From: DASUBV01 sp035532295
GTDB taxonomy: Bacteria > Actinomycetota > Actinomycetes > Streptosporangiales > Streptosporangiaceae
NCBI GenBank assembly: GCA_035532295.1
Contig: DATKRH010000058.1
Coordinates: 27,521-91,520, forward strand
DNA: 64,000 nt
Reading direction: 5' to 3'
The position numbers and the translations under genes are program-made. Each line of letters begins with the position of its first letter. The stretch's first letter is position 1. Below, piece after piece: positions 17,042-25,402 of this stretch. The notes under the pieces were generated by a model. It did no database searches, was not told where the DNA came from, and was given only the letters and a program-made list of their open reading frames with translations.

Positions 17042-18262
17042 ATGGCCGAGGCCGTCGTCGTCGCCGTTGCCCGCTCACCCATCGGCCGGGCCTTCAAGGG
17101 CTCAATGACCACTATCCGGCCCGATGACCTGACCGTGCAGATGATCGCGGCCGCCCTGGCCAAGGTACCCCAGCTCGATCCGGCCGACATTGACGACATC
17201 ATGCTCGGCTGCGGGCTGCCGGGCGGCGAGCAGGGTTACAACCTGGCCCGCGTCGTCGCGGTGCTGCTCGGCTACGACACCGTCCCCGGCACGACCGTCA
17301 CCCGCTACTGCTCCTCTTCCCTGCAGACCACCCGGATGGCGTACCACGCCATTAAGGCGGGCGAGGGTGACGTCTTCATCTCGGCGGGCGTGGAAACCGT
17401 CAGCCGGTTCAGCAAGGGCAGCAGCGACGGCCTGCCCGACACCAAGAATCCGGTCTTCGCCGGGGCCGAGGAGCGAATGGCCGAGCAGGCCAAGGGCGGC
17501 GGCGACAGCTGGCACGACCCGCGCGCCGACGGCGAGGTGCCCGACGTTTACGTGGCGATGGGCCAGACGGCGGAGAACGTCGCGCAAATCCGCGGAATTA
17601 CCCGCGCAGAGCAAGACGAATTCGGCGTCCGGTCCCAGAACCTGGCGGAAAAGGCCCTGGCTGACGGCTTCTGGCAGCTGGACATCACGCCCGTCACGCT
17701 CCCGGACGGCACGGTCCTGGCCGCCGACGACGGGCCGCGAGCCGGGACGACGCTGGAGAAGGTGGCTCAGCTGCAGCCGGTGTTCCGGCCGGACGGCACG
17801 GTCACGGCCGGGAACTGCTGCCCGCTGAACGATGGCGCGGCCGCCGTCGTGATCATGAGCGACCGGAAGGCCGCGGAGCTCGGCATCACGCCGCTGGCCA
17901 GGATCGTCGCTACCGGCGTGAGTGCGCTCTCGCCGGAAATCATGGGCCTTGGCCCGGTCGAGGCATCGCGGCAGGCGCTGCGCCGCGCGGGCATGACGAT
18001 CGATGACATCGACCTAGTCGAGATCAACGAGGCCTTCGCCGCCCAGGTCATTCCGTCCTACCGGGAACTGGGCATCGACCTCGGCAAGCTGAACGTCAAC
18101 GGCGGGGCCATCGCGGTCGGCCACCCCTTCGGGATGACCGGCGCCCGGATCACCTCGACGATCCTGAACAGCCTGCGATTCCACGACAAGACCTTCGGGC
18201 TGGAGACGATGTGCGTGGGCGGCGGCCAGGGCATGGCGACCATCTTCGAGCGGCTGTCCTAG
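17042..18262 (+). CDS. Acetyl-CoA C-acyltransferase (thiolase)
   Basis: The protein is 406 residues, the usual length, with an ATG at 17042 and GGGAG ribosome site. Catalytic residues are all visible: nucleophile Cys90 in TRYCSSSLQT, His361 in VGHPFGMTGAR and Cys391 in MCVGGGQGM. Thiolases either cleave 3-ketoacyl-CoA (beta-oxidation) or condense two acetyl-CoA. No hydratase/dehydrogenase partner sits next to it, so the direction is not clear; NCCPLNDGAA and the FadA/FadI-like features favour a degradative acyltransferase. Confidence 0.93.
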   Translation: MAEAVVVAVARSPIGRAFKGSMTTIRPDDLTVQMIAAALAKVPQLDPADIDDIMLGCGLPGGEQGYNLARVVAVLLGYDTVPGTTVTRYCSSSLQTTRMAYHAIKAGEGDVFISAGVETVSRFSKGSSDGLPDTKNPVFAGAEERMAEQAKGGGDSWHDPRADGEVPDVYVAMGQTAENVAQIRGITRAEQDEFGVRSQNLAEKALADGFWQLDITPVTLPDGTVLAADDGPRAGTTLEKVAQLQPVFRPDGTVTAGNCCPLNDGAAAVVIMSDRKAAELGITPLARIVATGVSALSPEIMGLGPVEASRQALRRAGMTIDDIDLVEINEAFAAQVIPSYRELGIDLGKLNVNGGAIAVGHPFGMTGARITSTILNSLRFHDKTFGLETMCVGGGQGMATIFERLS

Positions 18263-18459
18263 CCGGATCGGCCGCCGGATATGGTGTGATCCTACGGTCC
18301 TGATGCGCTCAGCGCTTATTTGGCCTGGTATGCGGACCGGCGGGCCCGCGATGTCGGCCAGCCAAACGGGATATTACGGAAGGGTCTCGATCGAGGGTTG
18401 TCAAGGGCGCGACGTTGGTGCAGTCTCGACAGCAAGAGGACTCACCCCGGAGGTGCGAC

Positions 18460-18693
18460 TTGTCCCTGACCCACTCCCCGGAGCTGCACAAAAACCTGAT
18501 CGCCCGCATCCCGTCCGTCACCGGACTGCAGCTTCGAGAGTGGTTCAGCCGTCTTGAATCCGGCCCGTCGTTCCTGCGCTGCGCTGAACGAGCGCACTGG
18601 CTAGCTGACGAGCACGGGTTGTCGCACGGCTATGCCCGCGCGATCGTCCACGAGTACGAACTGCAGCGCCGCAGCAGGCTCAACAACGCCTGA
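18460..18693 (+). CDS. DUF4287 domain protein
   Basis: The protein is 77 residues starting at TTG 18460, chosen because GGAGG sits 6 bp upstream and because LSLTHSPELHKNLIARIP is how the actinobacterial family begins. An in-frame GTG at 18415 would add 15 unconserved residues. The body contains the family's WF-RLE-GPSF block and DEHGLSHGYARAIVHEY. The fold is a small helical domain often fused to DUF5655; function is unknown. The next gene starts 10 bp downstream. Confidence 0.75.
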   Translation: MSLTHSPELHKNLIARIPSVTGLQLREWFSRLESGPSFLRCAERAHWLADEHGLSHGYARAIVHEYELQRRSRLNNA

Positions 18694-18703
18694 CGCGCGC
18701 CCA

Positions 18704-19114
18704 GTGCAGGTCGAGCGCGCTACCGAGTTTCTTCGCGGTCATCATCGGGCCGTGCTGGCTACCACCAGATCCGATGGTCGGCCGCAACTGTCGCCTGTCG
18801 TCGTGGCCGTGGATGACGACGGCCTGGTACTGATCAGCACCAGGGAAACCGCGATCAAGACCAAGAACCTGGCCCGCGACCCTCGCGCCTCGCTCTGCGC
18901 GATGAGCGACGGCTTCTTCGGCGAGTGGATCCAGGTCGACGGAACCGCCGAGATCATCCATCTCCCGGATGCCCTCGACCTCCTGGTGGACTACTACCGC
19001 AGGATCTCCGGCGAGCACCCTGACTGGGCCGACTACCGCGACGCCATGCGGCGGGATCGCCGGGTGATCGTCCGGCTCACCATCGTCCGGGCCGGCCCGG
19101 ACGTCAGCGGCTGA
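18704..19114 (+). CDS. PPOX-class F420- or flavin-dependent protein
   Basis: From GTG 18704 the protein is 136 residues, the usual size for this split-barrel family. Signature blocks are FLRGHHRAVLATTRSDGRPQ near the N-terminus, then LISTRETAIKTKNLARDPRASL, which in PPOX F420 enzymes contacts the deazaflavin phosphate. The C-terminal RVIVRLTIVRA strand also fits. These proteins reduce diverse substrates with F420H2 or bind haem/flavin; the substrate is unknown. It starts 10 bp after the DUF4287 stop, so the pair is probably co-transcribed. Confidence 0.85.
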   Translation: MQVERATEFLRGHHRAVLATTRSDGRPQLSPVVVAVDDDGLVLISTRETAIKTKNLARDPRASLCAMSDGFFGEWIQVDGTAEIIHLPDALDLLVDYYRRISGEHPDWADYRDAMRRDRRVIVRLTIVRAGPDVSG

Positions 19115-19338
19115 GCACGTTCCGTGCCGGGCAGCGCGGAGGACTGGTGTCAATAGCAGAACGGCCCGAATCGGAACCTGGTGGCAACACCGGCCCAGAA
19201 GGACCTGGCCACGAAGACACCATGATCCATTAACTGTTACGGCAGTACCGCTGTTCGCGTTCTCATCGGTTCATACTGACCGAACCTTCAGCCTGCCCAG
19301 TTCAAACAGGCGCATAGCACATAAAGCCTGTTCAGCGG

Positions 19339-19412
19339 TACCCCCGGTCGGAGTCGAACCGACACTGGGGACCCTTTTAGGGGGCCGGCCTCTTCCCTTG
19401 GGCTACGGGGGC
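19339..19412 (-). tRNA. tRNA-like gene, apparent anticodon UAA (Leu codon UUA), atypical
   Basis: Read on the minus strand from 19412, a cloverleaf folds by eye: a 7-bp acceptor (GCCCCCG with CGGGGGU, G1-U72 wobble), a 3-bp D stem, a 5-bp anticodon stem (GGCCC/GGGUC) and a perfect T stem GUCGG/CCGAC with a UUCGACU loop. The anticodon loop is CCUAAAA. This places UAA at 34-36 and gives C33 in place of the near-universal U33. The variable loop is short, unlike the long arm of bacterial tRNA-Leu. It may be a noncanonical tRNA or a decaying tRNA gene. Confidence 0.6.
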
Positions 19413-19630
19413 TTCGTGATAATACCCCGCGCCCTTCCGATTACTCTAGGTCCGTGGATTAAGGTGGCCCGATTCTCGGCCAATGTCGGTTATCTAATTG
19501 ATGCCCTGGCGGTTGATCTATACGGTGGGTGACCATTGCGCCATTGTCATTACTCTTCGTAATCAAATGGTTGCGACACAAGATCGTCCGCGATCGTGGC
19601 CCGAGCCGGGGCCGCCAGGTGCCGGGGGGA

Positions 19631-20455
19631 TCAGAGGCCTGCCGCGTGCCTGGCGCGGCTGAACACGTCATCGAGCATCGCGTCGTTGACCCGGCCGGTG
19701 AAGGTATTCTGCTGGCTAGGGTGATAGCAGCCGAGCACCAGCAGGTCCGCCGGGCGCCCCGTCCCGGGCGGATGGGGCCAGGGAACCGGGACCTCGGCAC
19801 CGTGGCCGAAGGCGGGCCTGGGCCGCGGCACCGCCCAGCCGACGGCGGCCAGTCGCGGCCACAGCGCCTGCCACGCAAAGCCGCCGAGGCAGACAATCAC
19901 CCTCAGGTCAGCGCTGAGCGCTAGCTCGGCCGCCAGCCAGGGCGCGCAGGCGTCGCGCTCGGCCGGCTCCGGCTTGTTGGCCGGCGGGGCGCAGCGCACC
20001 GCCGCGGCCATCCGGGCCCCGATCAGCCGCTGGCCATCCCCGGCCCGGACCGATGTCGGCTGGGCCGCCAGCCCGCACCGCCACAGCGAGGCGAACAGCA
20101 CGTCGCCGCTGCGGTCGCCGGTGAAAATGCGGCCCGTCCGGTTGCCGCCATGCGCGGCCGGAGCCAGGCCCAGGATCAGCACCCGAGGGTGCTCGTCACC
20201 CCAGCCGGGCACCGGACGGCCCCAGTAGCGCTCCGTCCGGAACGACCGCCGCCGGGTCTCGGCGACCTCCTCACGCCACTGCACGAGCCGCGGGCACGCC
20301 CGGCAGACGGACTGCCGGGCGGCCAGTTCGGCCAGCGAGCCCGCCCCGGCCGCCAGCGCCCGCACCTGCGCGGGGTCCTTGGCGACCGGCGTGCCCGCGG
20401 CAGCCGGATCCTCGGGCCAGCCGGTGCCGGGCGGCACCGGCCCGCTAACGGTCAT
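19631..20455 (-). CDS. Family 5-type (UdgB) uracil-DNA glycosylase
   Basis: From the ATG at 20455 the protein is 274 residues. Motif A is GLAPAAHGGNRTGRIFTGDRSG-like, where the usual catalytic Asp/Asn of families 1-4 is replaced by Ala, as in the family 5 (UDGb) enzymes. The C-terminal motif is HPSQQNTFTGR. Iron-sulfur ligand cysteines are visible in SVCRACPRL, VRCAPPANK and VCLGGF. Family 5 enzymes remove uracil, hypoxanthine and other deaminated bases in GC-rich genomes. The gene overlaps the ppx stop by 11 bp. Confidence 0.9.
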   Translation of the reverse strand: MTVSGPVPPGTGWPEDPAAAGTPVAKDPAQVRALAAGAGSLAELAARQSVCRACPRLVQWREEVAETRRRSFRTERYWGRPVPGWGDEHPRVLILGLAPAAHGGNRTGRIFTGDRSGDVLFASLWRCGLAAQPTSVRAGDGQRLIGARMAAAVRCAPPANKPEPAERDACAPWLAAELALSADLRVIVCLGGFAWQALWPRLAAVGWAVPRPRPAFGHGAEVPVPWPHPPGTGRPADLLVLGCYHPSQQNTFTGRVNDAMLDDVFSRARHAAGL

Positions 20456-22049
20456 CGGCGGCGATCGACCAGGCGATGCCATCCAGGATGTCGTGCTCGC
20501 TGGCGACGACCTCAGTGAAGCCCAGCCGGGTCAGCACCCGGTCCAGCACCAGGGCACCCGCGGCGATCACGTCGACCCGTCCGGGATGCATGGGCCCGAT
20601 CGCCGCGCGCTGCTCCCGCGTCTGGCTCAGCAGGCTACGGGTCACTGCGTGCACCTGATCGGCGGAGATGCGAGCGTGATGAATCCGCGATGACTCGTAG
20701 CGAGTCAGCCCGAGCGCGATGGCGGTCACCGTCGTCACCGAGCCGGCCAGGCCCACCAGAGTCCTTGCGGCGGTCACCGGCACCGCGCCGGCGACCCTGG
20801 AGATCGCCGCGTCAATGTCCGCCGTCGCCGCGGCGACCTGGTCGGGGGTCGGCGGGTCGTCATGCAAGTACCGCTCGGTGAGCCGGACGCAGCCGATGTC
20901 CACGGAGATGGCGCGCAGCCCGGCGCCGTCCTGTCCCGCGGCCGAGGCAGCCCCTGACATCGCCGCCGCGTCGCCGGCTCCTCCGACCACGAACTCGGTC
21001 GAGCCGCCGCCGATGTCGACGACGAGATAGGGCGGCTGCAGGGTATCCCCGGTGGCCGCCCCAGGGCCGACCGCCTCAGCCGTGGCCCCGGTGAACGACA
21101 GCCAGGCCTCCTCCGCCCCGGTGATGACCTCGGGCGGCACGCCCAGGATGTCCACGACGCCGCGGACGAACTCAGCGGCGTTGCTGGCGTCCCTGGTCGC
21201 GCTGGTCGCGACCATCCGGACCGCGGTGGCACCCGCCTGGCTGATCGACTGCCCGTACTGCCGCAGTACGCCCAGCGTCCTGGCCAGGGCCACGGGCGCC
21301 AGCCTGCCGGTCGCGTCCACGCCCTGCCCCAGCCGGACGATCTCCATCCGGCGCTGGACATCGGTCAGCTCACCGCGGGCCAGGCTGACGTCGGCGATCA
21401 GCAGCCGCAGCGAATTGGTCCCGCAGTCGATAGCGGCCACCCTGCGGGCGCGGTCAGCCGATCCGCCGACCGCCCCGCCCGCGGCCGCACTGGTCAGGTC
21501 ATCGCCGGAAACGCAGGGGCCGCCCGCCCACCACTCCCCGGCGGCACGCAGCGCCTCCCGCCCGAGCGGATTGGATCCCGGCACCGCGAGCTCGTGGGCG
21601 ACGAGCGCGTGCAGGCACTTGACCCGGTCCGGCATGCCGCCGGCGCTGACAGCGGTGGCCGGCAGCGGCTCCAGGCCCGCCTCGCGCGCCGCCGCGTCCC
21701 GCCGGGCCAGGTAATCCTCGTGCGCGGCCAAGTAGTCCTGTCGCAAGGCGGGATCGGTGGCGAGACGCGCCGTCATCGCCCGCATGACCCCCGCCGCCTC
21801 CTGGCGGCTGACGGCAGCCGCTGCCTTCGGGCAGGTCAGGTAGTACAGGGTCGGGAACGGCGTGCCATCGGGCAGCCGCGGCGCGGTCTCTACGACATCG
21901 GGCAGTCCGCACGGGCAGCGGCGGGCGATCGCCGTCACACCGCGGGGCGGCCGTCCGAGCTGGCGGCCGACCGCGGCCAGATCGCGTCGGCTAGGCGCCG
22001 CGAACGCCTGGGACGCCTGGGATGGACGGGACGGGCCGGGCGCTGTCAC
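20445..22049 (-). CDS. DUF501 - exopolyphosphatase (Ppx/GppA) fusion protein
   Basis: The GTG start at 22049 overlaps the divIC stop as GTGA, giving 534 residues. Residues about 15-165 are DUF501 (RRCPCGLPDVVETAPRL, PTLYYLTCPKA, VKCLHALVAHELA). A 40-residue linker follows. From about 200 onward is a Ppx/GppA phosphatase: AAIDCGTNSLRLLIAD phosphate loop, VATSATRDASN, and VVDIGGGSTEF. In mycobacteria and many actinomycetes the two halves are separate adjacent genes. The Ppx half hydrolyses polyphosphate or (p)ppGpp-type substrates; DUF501 has no known function. Confidence 0.9.
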   Translation of the reverse strand: MTAPGPSRPSQASQAFAAPSRRDLAAVGRQLGRPPRGVTAIARRCPCGLPDVVETAPRLPDGTPFPTLYYLTCPKAAAAVSRQEAAGVMRAMTARLATDPALRQDYLAAHEDYLARRDAAAREAGLEPLPATAVSAGGMPDRVKCLHALVAHELAVPGSNPLGREALRAAGEWWAGGPCVSGDDLTSAAAGGAVGGSADRARRVAAIDCGTNSLRLLIADVSLARGELTDVQRRMEIVRLGQGVDATGRLAPVALARTLGVLRQYGQSISQAGATAVRMVATSATRDASNAAEFVRGVVDILGVPPEVITGAEEAWLSFTGATAEAVGPGAATGDTLQPPYLVVDIGGGSTEFVVGGAGDAAAMSGAASAAGQDGAGLRAISVDIGCVRLTERYLHDDPPTPDQVAAATADIDAAISRVAGAVPVTAARTLVGLAGSVTTVTAIALGLTRYESSRIHHARISADQVHAVTRSLLSQTREQRAAIGPMHPGRVDVIAAGALVLDRVLTRLGFTEVVASEHDILDGIAWSIAADDR

Positions 22050-22474
22050 CGGCCGGATACCTTGTCCGCCTGGTGCACCGATGACCACAGCCGCTCGTAC
22101 CAGGGCGTCGCCGCGGCGCCGGGGACGACCGCGGCCCGGGCCGGCGGCCTGGTCCCGTTGATGATGATGTAGCAGGTCTGGGTCGGCAGGCACATGTGCA
22201 GGCGGTCGCGGGCCTGCTGCTCGACGTAGGCCGGGGTGGCCAGCGCCCGGCTCTCGGCCCTGAGCTGGCGCAGCTGCGCGGTGACCTGCGCCTGCTCGGC
22301 CTGCATCTGGCTTATCTGGCGGAGCTGGGCAATGTACTCGCGCACCGGGTAGGCCAGACTCAGCGCGATGGCGCAGACGACCACGACCAGCACCGCGGCC
22401 CGGCTCGTGAACCGGGGCCGCGGGTGGGCAGCCCCGTTATCGCCGGCCGTGTCAGGCATCTGCTGTCGCGTCAC
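22046..22474 (-). CDS. FtsB/DivIC-type septum formation initiator
   Basis: The protein is 142 residues: a short cytoplasmic N-terminus, one membrane helix (about 28-46, VLVVVVCAIALSLAYPV) and a coiled coil (about 48-85) rich in Gln/Arg/Leu (LRQISQMQAEQAQ). The coil ends in the FtsB-like YVEQQARDRLHMCLP segment. It sits in the division complex with FtsL and FtsQ. The GTG start overlaps the eno stop (GTGA) and its stop overlaps the DUF501-ppx start, giving a tightly coupled eno-divIC-ppx-udg run. Confidence 0.88.
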   Translation of the reverse strand: MTRQQMPDTAGDNGAAHPRPRFTSRAAVLVVVVCAIALSLAYPVREYIAQLRQISQMQAEQAQVTAQLRQLRAESRALATPAYVEQQARDRLHMCLPTQTCYIIINGTRPPARAAVVPGAAATPWYERLWSSVHQADKVSGR

Positions 22475-23757
22475 TTCCCGCCAGGCGCCGCGCGCGGGAA
22501 GGCTGCCCGGCCGGCATAGGCGGCCGCGTCACCGAGAATCTCCTCGATCCGGAGCAGCTGGTTGTACTTGGCCACGCGCTCCGACCGGGCCGGCGCCCCG
22601 CTCTTCATCTGACCGCAGTTAACCGCCACCGCCAGGTCGGAGATCGTGGTGTCCTCGGTCTCGCCGGACCGGTGGCTCATCATGCAGCGCAGCCCGCTGC
22701 GGTGGGCCAGCGAGACGGCGTCCAGGGTCTCGGTCAGGGTGCCGATCTGGTTGACCTTGACCAGGAGCGCGTTGGCGGTCTTCTCCTCGATACCCCGGCG
22801 CAGCCGCTGCGGGTTAGTCACGAAGATGTCGTCGCCGACGATCTGCACCTGGCCGCCCAGCTCGGCGGTTAGCTCCCGCCAGCCGTCCCAGTCCTCCTCG
22901 GCGAGCGGGTCCTCCAGCGAGACGATCGGATAGGCGCCCAGCCAGTCGGCGTAGACGCTGGTCATCTCCGCCGCGGTCTTCTTGCCGCCCTCGAAGGCGT
23001 ATCCGCCCTCGGAGTAGAAACTGCTCGCGGCCGCGTCGATGGCCAGCGCGATGTCCTGGCCCAGCGTCAGGCCCGTCTTGGCGACGGCCTCCACGATCAG
23101 GTCCAGCGCCGCCCTGTTGTTCTCCAGGTCCGGCGCGAAACCGCCCTCGTCCCCGACTCCGGTGTTCAGGCCATGCTGCTTGAGCACCGCCTTGAGCGCG
23201 TGGTAGGTCTCAGCGCCCCAGCGCAGCGCCTCGCTGAACGTGGCCGCGCCCACGGGCGCGATCATGAACTCCTGAATGTCCACGTTGGTGTCCGCGTGCG
23301 CCCCGCCGTTGAGAATGTTCATCATCGGCACCGGCAGCACGTGGGCGTTGGGACCGCCGAGATAACGGAACAGCGGCAGGCCGGCCGACTCGGCGGCGGC
23401 GCGGGCGACCGCGAGGCTGACGCCGAGGATGGCGTTGGCGCCGAGCCTGGACTTGTCCGGCGTGCGGTCCAGGTCGATCAGCTCCTGGTCGACCAGCCGC
23501 TGGTCATCGGCGTCGTAGCCCAGCAGCTCGGGCTGGATCTCGTCGATCACTCCCTGAACGGCCCTGGTCACGCCCTTGCCGCTGTAGCCGTCACCGCCGT
23601 CGCGCAGCTCGACGGCCTCGAAGACGCCCGTGGACGCGCCGCTGGGCACGGCAGCGCGACCGAGGCTGCCGTCATCGAGAACTACCTCTACCTCGACCGT
23701 GGGGTTACCGCGCGAATCGAGAATCTGCCTGGCGAAAATGCCTTCGATGGAGGCCAC
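22471..23757 (-). CDS. eno: Enolase
   Basis: The protein is 428 residues from GTG 23757, chosen because the family begins ASIEGIFARQILDSRGNP and a GGAG site lies about 10 bp upstream; the frame remains open to 23850 without conserved sequence. It converts 2-phosphoglycerate to phosphoenolpyruvate. Catalytic and Mg ligands are in GVGDEGGFAPD, SLEDPLAEEDWDG and VGDDIFVTN; the base lysine is in LLVKVNQIGT, with SHRSGETEDT after it. All lie in the expected order. Confidence 0.97.
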   Translation of the reverse strand: MASIEGIFARQILDSRGNPTVEVEVVLDDGSLGRAAVPSGASTGVFEAVELRDGGDGYSGKGVTRAVQGVIDEIQPELLGYDADDQRLVDQELIDLDRTPDKSRLGANAILGVSLAVARAAAESAGLPLFRYLGGPNAHVLPVPMMNILNGGAHADTNVDIQEFMIAPVGAATFSEALRWGAETYHALKAVLKQHGLNTGVGDEGGFAPDLENNRAALDLIVEAVAKTGLTLGQDIALAIDAAASSFYSEGGYAFEGGKKTAAEMTSVYADWLGAYPIVSLEDPLAEEDWDGWRELTAELGGQVQIVGDDIFVTNPQRLRRGIEEKTANALLVKVNQIGTLTETLDAVSLAHRSGLRCMMSHRSGETEDTTISDLAVAVNCGQMKSGAPARSERVAKYNQLLRIEEILGDAAAYAGRAAFPRAAPGGK

Positions 23758-23889
23758 AGTTACTAGCTCCTGACGGTGGCACCGGGGGGCGGTGCACGGC
23801 TCACAAGGGTTTCGGCACGAGCCTAGTAGAACGGCGGCCGCCAGCCGCACTGACCACGCCGCTGCCGAACCTGACGCGTGGATGTCTGG

Positions 23890-24687
23890 TCAGCCTCGGC
23901 CGGCCTTCTCCCAGGCCCGCACGCGGTCGCGGTAGGCACGGGCGGCTGAGCGAAGCTCCAGCTCGGGATCCAGGCCGGCCTCGCGGGCCCGGCCGGCGAG
24001 GGCGAAGAGCCCGGCGCCGATCTCGCTGACCGCGGTGCCAGGTCCGGTGCCGGGCGGCTCCCCCAGCCCGGGGTCTAGCGCGGGGTCTAGCCCGGGGCCG
24101 GCCGCAGGGGCGGACAGGTCGGCTAGCTCGGCCGGCGCCCCGGCTCGCTGCGCCCGCCGCTGCAGCGCCGCCGCCAGCGACAGCGCGGGCTGGCTCATCG
24201 GCACCCCGTCGAGCGCGGAGCCCGGCGCGCCGCTGGCGGCCGACCGCTCGGCGGCCTTGATGGCGTCCCAGTTGGCGGTCACCTCCTGGGCTCCGGACAC
24301 GGTGACGTCACCGAACACGTGCGGATGGCGGCGGGTCAGCTTCGCGATGATCCCGTCGGCCACGTCATCGATGGTGTAGCCGGTGCCGTCGGTGCGCTCG
24401 GCCGCCACCCTGGCGTGGAAGACCACTTGCAGCAGGACGTCGCCCAGCTCCTCGCGGATGGCCGCGGCGTCCCCGCTATCCAGCGCCTCAAGCGCCTCGT
24501 AGGTCTCCTCCAGCAGGAACGGGGCCAGGGACTCGTGGGTCTGCTGAGCATCCCAGGGGCAGCCCGTGCGCAGCCGGTCCATCACCTCAACCAGGTCCAG
24601 CACGCGGGCTCCCGGCGCCGCGCCAGGCGCCGCGCCGGAGGATTCCGCCTCGCCGGCGGATCCCGCGCCGGGAGCCAGCTCATCCAT
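23890..24687 (-). CDS. mazG: Nucleoside triphosphate pyrophosphohydrolase MazG
   Basis: From the ATG at 24687 the protein is 265 residues; the open frame to 24867 overlaps the lipoprotein gene and is not family-like. A MazG domain occupies about 30-130: LRTGCPWDAQQTHESL, then EETYEALEALD and EELGDVLLQVVFHA with the Mg-binding Glu/Asp set. The second MazG domain of E. coli MazG is only weakly present; the middle is a Pro/Gly-rich stretch with a DPALDPGLG repeat, and the C-terminus ends ARAYRDRVRAWE. It removes aberrant dNTPs. Confidence 0.88.
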   Translation of the reverse strand: MDELAPGAGSAGEAESSGAAPGAAPGARVLDLVEVMDRLRTGCPWDAQQTHESLAPFLLEETYEALEALDSGDAAAIREELGDVLLQVVFHARVAAERTDGTGYTIDDVADGIIAKLTRRHPHVFGDVTVSGAQEVTANWDAIKAAERSAASGAPGSALDGVPMSQPALSLAAALQRRAQRAGAPAELADLSAPAAGPGLDPALDPGLGEPPGTGPGTAVSEIGAGLFALAGRAREAGLDPELELRSAARAYRDRVRAWEKAGRG

Positions 24688-24701
24688 CTGGGGCGCGGCT
24701 C

Positions 24702-25388
24702 CTAGCAGGGCGGCGTGAGCCGCGGCTTGGCGCTGGCACTGGCCGACGGCGACGGCGACGGCGACGCGGCCAGCTGGCTCGGCGCCGGCACGACCGAGAA
24801 GGTGGTGTAGTCGAACTGGCCGAACTGCGGGTTGACCGTGATCCCCAGGTTCTTGGCCGCCAGGCACTGCGCGTGCGAGATCCGGTTCTGCAGGGCCTGC
24901 TGCCTGGCCGGCGCGGTCGGTGGCTTGCCGCCGTCGAGTCGGCGCTGGAACGCGGACAGGATCGCGAAGTACCGGCCGATCTGGGGCACCAGGTCCGGCG
25001 GCACGGCACCGGCCGCCGAGACGTAGGTAGCGGTGCTGACCTTCTGCTGCCTGGCCTGCGCGGCCAGGGCGTTCAGCTGGCTCTGCACGGCCGCCGGCGT
25101 GACGCTGATGCCGTGCTGCGCCGCGAGCTCGTCGTAGATCCGGAAGGTAATCAGCCAGGTCAGGACCTGCTGCGGCATCTGGGTCACGGCCCGCTGCGGC
25201 TTGATTCCCTTGCGGTTGTCGGCCTGGTAGGCCGTGGTGAGGCTGGCTACCTGATCGGATAGCGTCGCCGAGCTGATCCGTTGCTGGCCGGTGATTGCCG
25301 CGGCGCCCATCTTGATCGACCCGCAGGCGGCCACCGCCAGGCCGCTGGCAAGCACCGCCGCGGCCAACTGCATCGAGGTGCGGCGCAC
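24702..25388 (-). CDS. SurA N-terminal-like lipoprotein
   Basis: From GTG 25388, with GGGAGG 9 bp upstream, the protein is 228 residues. It has a lipoprotein signal: basic RRTS, a hydrophobic run and lipobox VAAC with the lipidated Cys near residue 18. The rest is helical (residues 40-180) and resembles the SurA N-terminal chaperone region, without a parvulin domain. A Ser/Pro/Ala tail closes it. In mycobacteria and relatives a SurA-like lipoprotein sits at the same place between mfd and mazG. It starts just 14 bp after the mfd stop, so it is probably cotranscribed. Confidence 0.8.
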   Translation of the reverse strand: MRRTSMQLAAAVLASGLAVAACGSIKMGAAAITGQQRISSATLSDQVASLTTAYQADNRKGIKPQRAVTQMPQQVLTWLITFRIYDELAAQHGISVTPAAVQSQLNALAAQARQQKVSTATYVSAAGAVPPDLVPQIGRYFAILSAFQRRLDGGKPPTAPARQQALQNRISHAQCLAAKNLGITVNPQFGQFDYTTFSVVPAPSQLAASPSPSPSASASAKPRLTPPC

Positions 25389-25402
25389 GACGACGTTCCT
25401 CC

